From contig NC_061510.1 in NCBI RefSeq assembly GCF_022539505.1, positions 395,418,249-395,482,248 of the forward strand: DNA of 64,000 nt, given 5' to 3'. Position 1 is the first letter of the stretch; each line of letters starts with the position of its first letter. The translations under genes were made by a program, and so were the position numbers. Origin of the DNA: Lolium rigidum (Eukaryota; Streptophyta; Magnoliopsida; Poales; Poaceae). Positions 44,301 through 55,067 of this stretch are shown in pieces. Below the pieces are notes generated by a model. The model was not told where the DNA came from and did not search any database. It saw only the letters and a list, made by a program, of their open reading frames with translations.

Positions 44301-44879
44301 CAAGTCTTGGCTTTGAGTGGACAAAAGATTCAAACCTGACGAGGACGGAAGCATACGAGGAAGCGCGGAACTCAATTGATGCGCCGTTTGGAGCCTCGTC
44401 GCGGAATTGCCACGGCTCCGTCGCTAAAGAAGGCCAAAACCTCGCTCATCGATACGATGACCAATCTTATGCGACAGTGCCGGAGTTCATCAAGGACCGG
44501 CAGAAATCTTCGGCGCGCGGAGCCGCCTCCTTAGTCCTGGCCACCTGCAAGGCTTTCTTCCCCTCACTCAATCCGGCGCAAGTTGCACGCGGAGCCCCCG
44601 AGAGTTCCGACATGAGCGCCCTTCTCGCGGAAACTGAAGGCTATGAAGAGCTGTTTGTCAGGCGAGTGGATCACTCATTCTGGTACAACAAGCACAACCT
44701 GCCCGAAGGTTTTTCCGATGCGGAGGAGGAAACAAGCGAGCCAGAGTTTTATGGGGAAGGATCCGGGTCCAGCAACGAGCATTCCGGAGGAAACTCGGAA
44801 ACGACTCGAAGCCGGATCCGGTGACAGTGGACGACGGCTCCAGCCTACCAAGCAGCTCGAAGAGGAGGACTCCGAATAG
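41330..44879 (+). pseudogene. Spliced antisense gene of Tat element (coiled coil)
   Basis: A plus-strand gene antisense to its host element. Proposed introns, all GT-AG: 41505-41611 (5' UTR; acceptor ttcttcag directly before ATG 41612), 42702-42768, 43045-43117, 43602-43755, 43883-43959 and 44224-44300. Exon 2 holds the conserved segment recalled from grass 'putative gypsy type transposon' proteins (Pfam PF04195-like): ALVERGFSFPP, TPELPLFQYFFTVKKEKIRQ, GRVYPHTDRHESARYWSGGF and FTKRIQPLQHRDRLMFEYTG. Exons 4-6 encode a long Glu/Lys/Leu-rich coiled coil, and the last exon ends with an acidic Gly/Ser tail. Damage: frame changes near 41800, 42050 and 42385, and a TAA in exon 3 at about 42838. Its role is unknown. 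Confidence 0.75.
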
Positions 44880-45599
44880 AGTTCCTGTTTGAAACAATGA
44901 AACAAGTTGCATCATTTTGGCCCCAGCTGAGGGTTTGTAATAAGACTTTAAATTCTTAAGTAGCTAGGAACGAAACGATTATGCATGGGGCGGAAACACT
45001 TATCCCGCTATCCGTTTAATATTATGTGCATGTTTCGTTTTATGTCGAAAGCAAGTGCTGATCTCGTTATTTTCCGGCTTACCCGCTTGACCTTCCACGA
45101 GCCGGAAAACCTAGCCGGAGATGCTCGCCGACGGCGACGAAGCCCAATGGCAATCCGTCCATAACCGCGGAAACAAGCCCCCGTGCATAGGTGCCGGAAA
45201 TCGCTACTAGGAATCCACGAGTTCGCAACGTATAACAACTTAATCAGAAAACTTAACTTACGTCCTAAAGGACGATTTTAGAAATCACAACTTTTATACA
45301 CGCCTAGGCGGAAAACATCCAGCTCTGCGGTTTTAGTCGGAAAAAACATACACGATCTAAAATGAACAAGTAAAGGAGGTAAAAGACTCAAAGAGTGAAC
45401 CATAAGCTTTATTTCATTGATCATGTATAACTATTACGGTAGTTTGTAACTCGGAAAAATATGCTAAGTGTATAAACGACGTAGCTGTGCTATATTCCAA
45501 GGGCGATCTCGTTTCATCGTAGATGTCATCCGGATCCTCACGCTTGCGTTTCCGGCGCCGCTAGCGGGTCTATCCTCGACTCGCGGAAATCGACAAGGT
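44880..45599. other. Spacer between antisense gene and pol 3' end
   Basis: About 700 bp of AT-rich, non-coding interior with the tails of two opposite transcription units (the antisense gene from the left, the polyprotein from the right). A possible poly(A) signal aataag occurs at 44938. No further gene is seen. Confidence 0.55.
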
Positions 45600-48500
45600 A
45601 GTACGATCCGTTATGAAGCACTTTGCTAACGACAAAGGGTCCCTCCCATGGAGATTGCAGCTTATGGTCTTTCACCTGTCGAAGGCGGAGGACCAGGTCT
45701 CCGGCCATGAAGGAGCGTTTCCGAACTCGACGACTGTGATAGCGTCGGAGCTTCGCCGATAGATGGCGGAGCGCCGGTCAGCTAGGTTCCGAGCTTCTTC
45801 GATCGGGTCCACGTATAGCTGTCCGGCCTCGTCGACCTGTTTCTTCATTATAGGCGGAAACTCGCGGTGAATCGTGGATGATGTCGGAGGGAATCACGGC
45901 TTCGGATCCGTATACCAGTGAAGAAAGGGGTAAACCCCGTTGACCTGTTAGGGGTAGTTCGCAAACTCCACAAGACAAGCCGTCTAGTTCGTCGGCCCAA
46001 GCTCCAGCCTGCTCGTCGCAGCGGTTCTTCAAGGCGTGGCTTGATTCCCGATAATATTAGGCCGTTAGCTCTTTCAACTTGACCATTGGATTGTGGGTGA
46101 GCCACGGATGCAAGGTCCAATCGAATCCCCATTGTCTCACAATAATCCTTCAATTCTCCCCGAGCGAAGTTTGTGCCATTATCCGTGATTATGCCGTGTG
46201 GGATGCCGAATCTCATTACGAGGCCGATGACAAATTTTAGTGCCGTAGCACCATCGGCTTTTCTCACCGGCTTGGCCTCGATCCACTTGCCGAACTTGTC
46301 AACGGCGACCAGGAGGTATTCACAACCACCAGGAGATGATCGTTTTAACTTACCAACCATATCGAGCCCCCGCACCGCAAATGGCCAGGTGATAGGTATG
46401 GTCTTCAGCTCTTGGGCTGGAGCGTTTGGTTGAGTAGCGTAGTACCGACAACCTCGGCAGGTCTTGACTATCTTATCAGCATCTTCTTTAGCCGTGAGCC
46501 AATAAAAGCCTAGCCGAAAAGCTTTTGCAACGAGTGACCCGGGAGCGGCATGGTGCCCGCAGTCCCCGCGTGGATCTCTCTGAGGATTTCAATGCCATCT
46601 TGATTGGAGACGCATTTGAGAAATACCCCTGTTGCGCTTCGTTTGTAGAGCTGTCCATCAACGATTGTGTAGGATCGTGCTCGTCTGATGATCTGGCGCG
46701 CGAGGACCTCGTCCTCCGGCAACTTCTGATCGATGAGGTAGTCCAGGAAAGGCTGTGTCCAAGCCGGAATGGTAGCCAATACCTCTTTAGCCGGAGACAC
46801 TGCCACTTCGGGTTTTCCGGGTTAGCGCCCTTCACCGAGGGTATCCGGAGATGCTCTAGGTAAATTCCGTGCGGAATTGGCTTTCTCGCCGGATCCGAGC
46901 TTGGATAGCATGTCCGCCGCTGTATTGTCGTCTCTTCCGACGTACTTGACTTCGTATCCGAGGAAGCTCTTGGCGATCTCGTCAACTTCGTCTCCGTAGG
47001 CCGCCATGACGGAATTTCCGGCGTTCCGGGTTCCGGCTACTTGCCGTGCCACCGTGTCGGAATCTCCGCAACAAATTATGTGCTTGATCCCTATTTCCTT
47101 AGCGATGCGCGATCCGTGAAGTAGAGCCTCGTATTCCGCCATGTTATTTGTAGCTTCGAAGTGAATCGCGCAACATACCGCAGCTTCTTCTCCGGTAGGG
47201 GACTTCAGGGTGACTCCGGCTCCTGAGCCTTGATGCTGCTTGGATCCGTCGAAGTGCATGACCCATGTTTCTGGTTCCGGCTCCAGACTCTCATCCCGAG
47301 CTTCTGTCCAATCTGCAACGAAATCTGCCAAGACTTGGGATTTGACCGCAGTCCTTGGCTTGTAAGCGATGTCGAAGGCGGATAACTCGATGCCCCATTT
47401 AGCTGTTCGTCCTGTTGCGTCGTTGTTGTTGAGAATTGTTGACAGCGGAGCTTTGCTCACAACCGTTACTCGGGTGCTCCCGGAAGTAGTGTCTCAGCTT
47501 CCGGCTGCCTAGGAAAACTCCATAAGCTAGCTTCTGAAAGTGAGGGTATCTTTGCTTTGACTCCGTCAGCACCTCGCTTATGTAGTAGACAGGTCTTTGG
47601 ACGTCATATTCATGACCTTCCTCCTTTCGCTCCACCACGATGACGAGGCTGATGACTTTGTTGGTAGCCGCCGGATAAAGGAGCATTGGCTCCGACTCGC
47701 CGGGGCTGCCGGGATAGGTGGGGAGGTAAGTATTTCCTTCAACCCTCGAAGAGCTGCGTCGGCTGCATCGTCCCGGACAAATTTGTCTCGTTTTCTTCAA
47801 AGAACTTGTACGCAGGTAGCGCCTTCTCGCCAAGACGGCTAACAAACCTACCGATTGCCGCGACACAACCAGCTAGTCGTTGCACATCTTTGAGACAAGT
47901 TGGCCGTTTGATACACAGGATTGCCTTGATTTTTTCCGGGTTAACCTCAATGCCTCTCGTGAGAGACTATGAAGCCAAGGAGTTTTCCGGCTGGCACGCC
48001 AAAGACGCACTTCAGCGGATTCAACATCATCTTGTACCGACGGAGATTCTCAAAGGTTTCGTGAGGTCGCCGATCAAGTCGGATCCTTTCCGGGTCATGA
48101 CCGCGATGTCGTCGACGTAGGCGTGCACGTTCCGGCCGATTTGGTCCTTCGTGCATCGCCGCATCGTACGTTGATAGGTGGCACCTGCGTTTTTCAAACC
48201 AAAAGGCATAGTAACATAGCAAGTAAGTGCCAAACGGGGTAATGAATGAAGTCGCCTTTTGGTCGGATTCCTTCATCCGGATCCGATGATACCCGGAATA
48301 CGCATCAAGAAAACACAGAAGTTCCGCCCCGCCGTCGAATCAATGACTTGGTCAATGCGCGGCAGGGGAAACGGATCCTTCGGGCAATGTTTGTTCAAGC
48401 CGAGTAATCGATGCACATTCTTAGTATTTCAGGTGTTCTTTTTGGGTACAAGGACGGGATTCGCGACCCAATCGGTGTGGATAACTTCTATTACAAAACC

Positions 48501-48657
48501 TCGCTTCTAGTAACTTTGCTAGTTCCATTCCTATGGCGCGGCGCTTCTTATCTCCAAAGCGTCGCATAGCTTGCTTCACCGGTTTAGCCCCCGGATTTAT
48601 GTTGAGGTAGTGCTCGGCGAGTTCCCTAGGTACTCCGGACATGTCGAAGGTTGCCAT
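45600..48657 (-). pseudogene. Tat polyprotein: RT, two RNases H, integrase
   Basis: RT begins near 48657 (DMSGVPRELAEHYLNINPG) and shows the YVDD catalytic box at 48119-48108. The first RNase H region is degraded (about 47866-47400). A second, archaeal-type RNase H, a hallmark of Tat, is intact in frame at 47290-46880 (WVMHFDGSKQHQGSGAG, NNMAEYEALLHG, GDSDTVARQV, DDNTAADMLSKL). Integrase follows: an N-terminal part at 46806-46510 and a DDE core at 46375-46050 with D in GLDMVG, D in ITDNGTNF and E in NGQVERANG. At least six frame changes and several stops make it non-functional. Confidence 0.85.
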
Positions 48658-48704
48658 GCGAAGATATCCATGTTAGCGCGGAGGAACTCGACGAGCGCGC
48701 TTTC

Positions 48705-49640
48705 CTATTTGGGGTCCATGTTGGCTCCGATCGAGACTTGCTTGCTAGGGTCATCTTCCTTGAAGCTGACTTTCTTGGTCTCAATCGCGGCCCTGAAGGA
48801 GTTTTTCTGTTCGGAGATCTGCTTCTTGGTGAAACTCACGCCGTGAAACTCAGTGGTGCTGTGTTTGAGCTGTTCCTTGGTGAGGTTCATCCGCTCCAGA
48901 GTCTCCAGGTACATGATGTTCAAGCTGGCTCCGCCATCCATGAGGCATTTGGAGAAGTCATACCCGTCTATGCGAGGACTCACAACCAAGGCGTAGTATT
49001 CTTTTGGCACAATGGCGGGATGATCCTCCCCTGTCAAATGTGCACGGAACTTCCGACCACCCGACATACTGCGGCACAGCCGGAACCGTGGCGTTCGGGA
49101 TCCGGGTAGTTGATTTTGTAGCGCGGATCGTTGGGGTTCCGAGGAAGGTGTGGTAAGCCCCCACGCTCTTTTTCTCGAAGGGGTTGGATTTTCCCGCGGA
49201 TCCGGGTTTGGGATCCGGCGAGTTATCATCCTCGTCCATCGCCTCGGAACTGTCTTCCTCCTTGTCCTTGTTCTTGCCCTTGCCTCCTTTGCCGCGTGGG
49301 CGGTGCTTCCGGGCTCGCTTGTATCCTGCCTCCGGGTCGTTTTTGAGGTCGTTGACCCACTTGCAGTTGCGGTTGGTGTGAGTGGACTTCCCCGTAGCCG
49401 GATCCAAGTGGGCCGAGCAGGGCATGTCTCCGTACTCCTCGTAGGTTTGCGGGGCGCGGGATCCGCCGCGCAGTGACCTCGGTGCCATGCTCGCCGACCC
49501 CTGCCGGCTCCGCCTCCACGGCCGCGTCCTCTTCCGCCTCCTGAACCTCCGCGTTGGAACGCCATGGCGACCATCTCGGATCCGCCACTCTTCTGGTCAT
49601 CAGGGTTTTTGCGTTTGTGGCCGCTGTTGCTACCGTTATC
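48705..49640 (-). pseudogene. Tat gag C-terminus and aspartic protease
   Basis: The left part encodes a retropepsin with DGGA in place of the usual DTGA/DSGA (LMDGGASLNIM, about 48945-48915), a substitution seen in other Tat elements. It is preceded by IVPKEYYALVVSPRIDGYDF and followed by a linker rich in Lys/Glu. The right part (49640-49230) is Gly/Arg-rich and includes a region whose alternative frame reads CSAHLDPATGKSTHTNRNC, the Cys/His zinc-knuckle-like motif of Tat gag. At least one frameshift separates the two parts. Confidence 0.75.
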
Positions 49641-51518
49641 ACGGTTCTTCTTTTGTTGGTGCAGGGGGATTGCTCGTAGCTGCGAGATCACCGCCTGCGT
49701 CGTCATCGGCGGCAGTGTGATCACCGGCAATGGAGATCATTTCGTCCAAAGTCAGATTGTTGGCGTTAGCCAAACATGTAAGCTTATGCCTCAGCAATCC
49801 TCCTCTCTCGCAGTCCACCAATAAAGGCGTACATGGCAGTGGTGTGATCGACGTTTTCGCACTCGTTCTCGCATGCCAACCATCGTGTGAGGAAGTTTCT
49901 TGAGGTTTCTCCCTTCTTCCGGATACAAGCTTGTAAGTCGCTTGCCGTGGCGGGTCTTTTGTAGGTGCCCCTGAAGTGTTTCTCAAAAGCGGTCTTCGGG
50001 TCGAACCAGCAAAAGATGGAGTTTTTCTCGAGGTCGCTGAGCCAGATCCGGGCTGGTCCTACAAGGTACAACTGGAGCATGCGGCAGGCGATGTTAGGGG
50101 TTCCTCCGGCGAAGGTTACCGCATTGTAGTAATCCTCAATCCAGGTATCCGGCCTTTCGGTGCCATCATAATGCTTCAAGTTTCCGGGTAATTTGAGGGA
50201 GCTCCTTGGCTTTGGTTCCTCTCGAATCATCCTGCCAAAGCACTTTGGTCCGATGTAGTCGGTTCTGTATTCGTTGAGGCGTTCCCGCGCGTCGCGCGAG
50301 CCGTGTCGGGGGGACTTTGAGCGAGAGCGAGATCTCCGGCCACCGCCTCCGCCTCCACCTCCGCCGCCACCGCTAGGTGGTGGTGAGGGAGACCTGCGAG
50401 GGGGCCGATCCGACCTTCTCGCTTCCGCTCGCGGATTCCCCCCGGCCCTCCCGGTGCCGGCTCCGGCTCCGTGGCTGCCCTCGCCATGACGCCGGCTGCC
50501 CCGGTCGTTCCGGCTCCGGCGGGGCTCCGGGTCACGCTCCTCATTCCGGCTCCTCCTAGGCTCGGGCTCACGATCATTGTTCCGATTCCGGCGAGGCTCC
50601 GGCGTGCGCTCCCCGTTCCGGTTTCCGGAAGGCATCACGATGTCGCGGATAATAATTCCACCATGCCCTTGAGGCCTGGTGTTTCCGGCTGGACTGTGGC
50701 GACGAGGGGGACGCGGGTAACCATTAGGCGGAGGAGAGGCGTTGCGGTACTTGTCTCGTCCGGAGTACATTGCATCCTTTCCCTTTCTTGGATCCGACGG
50801 TGGCGTCTTTGATGGTACGGGGATTGGATTTGGGTGTTCCCCGGCTCTCCTTCCGCGTTCCGAGGATCCGGTTCGCGACTCGTCATCTCGATGGCGGTCG
50901 TTGCGGGCGTCCTTCCGCGCAGGTGGAGACTCAATGCTCCGGGTTGGATTCCAACTTGCGCGAAGTATCCGCCTTGCTCGCTCGTTTAACCGCCGAAGCG
51001 ACGAGCGTGCGCAAGTAGTTGATGTCAACCTCCTCGTCACTTTTCTTCGGAATTTCTGCAGCTCTTGCCGGATTGTCCTTCGGGGTAGCGAGCGGCTCGC
51101 CGTTCAGCAGGGGTTGCGAAGTTGATCCTGCGGGGAGGGATTGCTTCTCTGACGATTCTATCAGCCTCCGCCTGTGCATAGGTCATTTTCACCTCCCACT
51201 CCGCTCTCATACTCTTGACTTGCTCGAGTGTAGCGGTGACTTCGCGATCCTCGTCTTTCAAAACGATCCATGATCGGTGCAGCCTTCTTCCCTCTCATCC
51301 AATATAGCAGTCTGCGGTATTGGCAAACTTTTGGTCGTGGCCAGCATCTCCTTTCCGGTGGCCTCTAAAGCCTCCGGATCTGCGGCATCGCCGAGAGTTA
51401 TTGGCTTGTTGAGGACGTCCGATTTTGCGACCAAATCCATGCGTGCTTGTGCAACTATCTCTTCGAGCGACAGGAGGCTCTCCGAGGAAGGATCCCTACG
51501 GGGCCGTTCCCGCGACAT
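49640..51518 (-). pseudogene. Tat gag, N-terminal and capsid region
   Basis: Starts at minus-strand ATG 51518 (MSRERPRRDPSSESLLSLEE), passes through a helical Lys/Glu segment and a long Arg/Pro/Gly-rich low-complexity region (50950-50300, with a run of Gly encoded by ggc/ggt repeats). It then encodes the Retrotrans_gag fold at about 50250-49790 (WIEDYYNAVTFAGGTPNIAC, LYLVGPARIWLSDLEKNSIF, LQACIRKKGETSRNFLTRWL) and after a frameshift ends LTCLANANNLTLDEMISIAG. Three or more frame changes (near 51260, 51040 and 49790) disrupt it. Confidence 0.85.
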
Positions 51519-52260
51519 CGGAGATCCATGGTGAGATGGCTGGGGGTCGGATTGAGTGTCTGCCGCTTCTGATCCGCCTTCTCCGAGCGCTGCTACTGTT
51601 GCAAGTACCTGCTTTGGCTGGGCGGAGTTGACTTCAGGCTGATCGCTGAAACCATACTCCGGAAATTGGGCTTAGATTTCCCAAGATTGATTCTTCAGCC
51701 GGAGTCTCGCTTTCTCCGACAGCCTCCTGCTGATCCGGAGCAGCGTTGTTTTCCGGGGCCTCAACCTGCGCGGGACCAGCTCCGACTTCATGAGGGGCGG
51801 TTCCGGCGGTATGGGCCAAGAAGTGTACGAAGTGACACCTTTGCTTCTCTAACACCTCGGGAGACCCAGGCGGATCCGCATTGGTCTTCCACCGTTACTT
51901 CCCGCTCGGGGGCGGATTGGGTGGGTTTTGATTTTTCCGGATCTAAGGCGGAATCTTCGCTAGGAAGTTCCAGGCGTCTCGGATCGGATCTTCGCGATCG
52001 CGTCCCGCTCGGCGGCGGTCGCGTCGGCGCTACTTACCGGTGGGTTTCCGTCGGAATCGACGGTTTCCCCGATGAAGATGTGTATGCCGCCAACCGGGAC
52101 GATGGAGAGCTTGATGGGGTCGGTTTTAGCCGGAATCCAACACTCATCCGGAGGGACGATCGGCAGATTTCCGGCGTAAAGGACACGCCCCACAGCCGAT
52201 GGTGTCGTCGTAGCTTCCCATGGCGGAACCCTCCCGGTTCCGGCCTCCGGACGCCGCAGG
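51519..52260 (-). other. 5' leader of the 12.5 kb Tat element
   Basis: Lies between the PBS and the gag start. A protein-like frame (52250-51960 minus; NLPIVPPDECWIPAKTDPIK and VGGIHIFIGETVDSDG) may be an N-terminal extension of gag or a separate short upstream ORF. A second small frame lies at 51855-51634. Role unknown. Confidence 0.45.
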
Positions 52261-52277
52261 CCCCACGGTGGGCGCCA
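52261..52277 (-). promoter_or_regulatory. Primer binding site of 12.5 kb Tat element
   Basis: The minus-strand tggcgcccaccgtgggg directly follows the 5' LTR and is the standard PBS of Tat/Cinful-type elements. Confidence 0.85.
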
Positions 52278-52278
52278 A

Positions 52279-52838
52279 CCGCCGTTGCCTAATCGACGGT
52301 ACCTCGGAGGAGGGATCCTCACGAGGGGAGAAGAAGTAGGGGCCATAGGGCGGAGTGCACACGGGACGGTGGTACGCGAGTTACCCAGGCTTCGGAACAC
52401 CCGCACGATGACAGGGGCCTACTGCTGCTTGTCCGGAATTATCTGGGCGCTTTCGCGTTGTTACAATGAGTTGTGGTTGTGCCTCTAGGGCTCCCGGGAT
52501 CCGGCTTATAAAGGCGCACGGATCTAGGGTTTACACGGAGAGTCCTAGCCGGATTACAGACAACCTAACTATGGTACAATATCTTGCCGTGCACGTCACG
52601 GATCCGCCTTCCATACACGTCTTCCTGGATCCGGGTTCCTCATGGGCCTTCATGGATCTGGGTCACTCCTATGTCGGTGCGGATCCGGCCCGCCGATCTC
52701 GGGCTGGACTTCTTCCTTCATGATCAACAGCAACTGGGCCGCCCGATGGGCCACATGCCTCATCACCGTCTGTGGGCCACCCGGGCTTGCCGGATCTAGG
52801 CACTGTCGATGGTACACCTATGAAGTATACCCACAACA
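52279..52838 (-). repeat. 5' LTR of the 12.5 kb Tat element
   Basis: On the minus strand it begins TGTTGTGGGTATAC at 52838 after the TSD and ends near 52279. The last bases (acggcggt) differ slightly from the 3' LTR end (acgaca). Confidence 0.92.
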
Positions 52839-52843
52839 AGACC

Positions 52844-54096
52844 ATATCCCCAACAAGGAGCTCTCTGTCACTTCTGTTTTTGTTTGCAAAGTGCACCATA
52901 CGGTTTTGAGCTTCTTGCAAGTTGCGCTTGATGATTTGATTGGCCACTTGCCTGTTTTGGAGCATCTCAGCAGCAGTTTCAGTATTGTCATCTATCAAAA
53001 ACATTTCTGCCACTTGTGGAGGTGGAAAACCATACAAAGCTTGGAAGGGAGTCATTTTTAGAGCAGTGTGGAAACTTGTGTTGTACCACCATTCTGCCAT
53101 TGGAAGCCAGGAACACCATTTCTTAGGTTGGTCAAATGCCATGCATCTAAGATAATTTTCCAAGCACTGATTAACCCTTTCGGTTTGTCCATCAGTTTGA
53201 GGGTGGTAACTAGTACTCATGTGTAGCTTGATTCCCAAAGATTTGAAGAGATCCTGCCAAAGGTGGCTAGTGAAGATTTTGTCCCTATCAGTTACAATGA
53301 CTGTTGGCAGACTGTGTAATTTGAAAATATTAGAGATGAATGCCTTGGCCACTGTCTTCACTGTAATTGGGTGCTTTAGAGGGATGAAATGACTGTATTT
53401 TGTGAATCTATCCACCACCACTAGGATTAGGTCTTTGCAGTCAGAAAGAGGAAGTCCTTCCACAAAATCCATAGAAATGTGAGTCCAGGCCATATCTGGA
53501 ACTGGTAGTGGCTGTAGCAAGCCAGGATACTTGAGATGTTCTGGTTTGTTCAGTTGGCAGACGGGGCATTCTTTGACATAAGAAGCCACCTCTAATCTCA
53601 TCTTGGGCCAGTAGAACACCAACTGCAGGCGATGGAATGTTGCTCGTTCACCAGAATGTCCTCCCATTTCAGATTTATGAAATGCCATTATCAATGTTTT
53701 CTTCATTTGATCATCATTGCCAACCACAATTTTATCCTTGTATCTAAGTATGTTGTTCTTGAGTTTGTAATCAGGGATGGAATCCGGGTTTACAGCCAAC
53801 TTGGCCAGTAATTCCTTGCATTTTGCATCATTGGCATAAGTAGCCACCACATCAGTAACCCAAGCTGGTTGAACTGATGACCCCAACAAGGCTAGTATCT
53901 TATATTTGACTCGAGATAGAGCATCTGCTACTTTATTCTCTTTCCCACGTTTGTATTCCACAGAATAATTATAGCCTAATAATTTGATGAGGAGCTTGTG
54001 CTGTAATCCTTCATTGATTTTCTGCTCTTGAATATGCTTTAAGCTTTGATGATCTGTTTTAATTATCAGAGAGGAAGCTGCAAAATGTGTCGCCAC
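52844..54096 (-). pseudogene. Chromovirus RNase H and integrase
   Basis: Encodes the end of RNase H ([24 protein letters not shown]), the integrase H2C2 zinc-binding domain (HKSEMGGHSGERATFHR and CPVC) and the catalytic core with D in SMDFVEGLP, D in VTDRDKIF and E in TDGQTERVNQ. It ends at GDMV, where the Tat element inserted. It joins the upstream RT frame only through a frameshift at about 54085. Confidence 0.9.
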
Positions 54097-55067
54097 TTCT
54101 TCAAAGCTTCGATGATGGCTAGGGCTTCTTTGTCATAGGTAGACAATGCAGCTGCTTTGGGGCCAATGGCTTTACTGAAAAAGGAGATTGGTTTGCCACT
54201 TTGCATCAGGACAGCGCCAATACCATACCCGGATGCATCAGCTTCTAACACAAACGGTTCTGAAAAGTTTGGCATGGCTAGGACAGGGGATTTAGTCATG
54301 CAAGATTTTAGTTCCATGAATGCCTTCTCTTGATGTTCAGACCAAGTAAACTGATTTTTCTTCAAGGCATCAAACAATGGTCGGCACATAATTCCATAAT
54401 TTTTGATGAATCTTCGATAATAACCTGTTAAGCCCAGGAAACTTCTTAACTCAGTCACATTTGTTGGACTTGGCCACTTAGTAATAGCAGTGATCTTAAG
54501 AGGATCAGTTGCGACTCCATCTCCTTGTATGATGTGGCCCAGGTATTCCACCGTTCTCTGTCCAAAAGTACATTTCTCCATTTTGACTGATAGGTGATTC
54601 TCATGAAGCGCTTGGAAGACTTGAGCCAAGTGTTGACTATGCTCATTCTCAGATTTGCTGTATATAAGTATGTCATCAAAGAAGACCAAAACAAATTTTC
54701 TGAGAAATGGTGCTAAGAGTTTATTCATTAATGACTGAAAAGTGGCTGGAGCATTTGTTAGCCCAAAAGGCATAACTAAATATTCAAAATGACCCATATG
54801 TGTGTTGAAAGCAGTTTTTGGGATGTCTTCCTCTTTCATCCGGATTTGGTGGTAGCCACTTCTGAGGTCGATCTTCGAGAAAATTGTTGCCCCATGCAGC
54901 TCATCCAATAAGTCCTCAATGACTGGTATTGGATATTTATTCTTGATGGTCTGAGTATTTAATTTTCTGAAGTCATTGACTAATCTCCAAGTGAAATCTT
55001 TCTTTTTAACCAGCAAGGCAGGAGAAGAGTAAGGACTGGAGCTATCTTGTTTGGGGTGAGTAAGCAT
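54066..55067 (-). pseudogene. Chromovirus reverse transcriptase
   Basis: The RT domain starts at [14 protein letters not shown] and includes [31 protein letters not shown] and the FFDDILIYS active site (54713-54702). It continues through the connection domain ([16 protein letters not shown]) into the RNase H start ([16 protein letters not shown]). The N-terminal fingers are missing: only about 30 residues separate the protease DSG from SPYSSP, against some 250 or more expected. Confidence 0.92.

Larger units (their letters stand above)
40309..52843 (-). mobile_element. Tat-lineage LTR retrotransposon, 12.5 kb
   Basis: Element 40314-52838 on the minus strand, with TSD agacc on both sides (40309-40313 and 52839-52843). 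The LTRs are about 560 bp and differ at only a few per cent of sites. The PBS (52261-52277) and PPT (40874-40888) are in place. The polyprotein order gag, protease, RT, RNase H, second RNase H, integrase runs right to left (51518 to about 45600) with many frameshifts. Between integrase and the 3' LTR it carries a spliced gene in antisense (plus strand, 41298-44879). It inserted into the chromovirus integrase. Confidence 0.93.
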
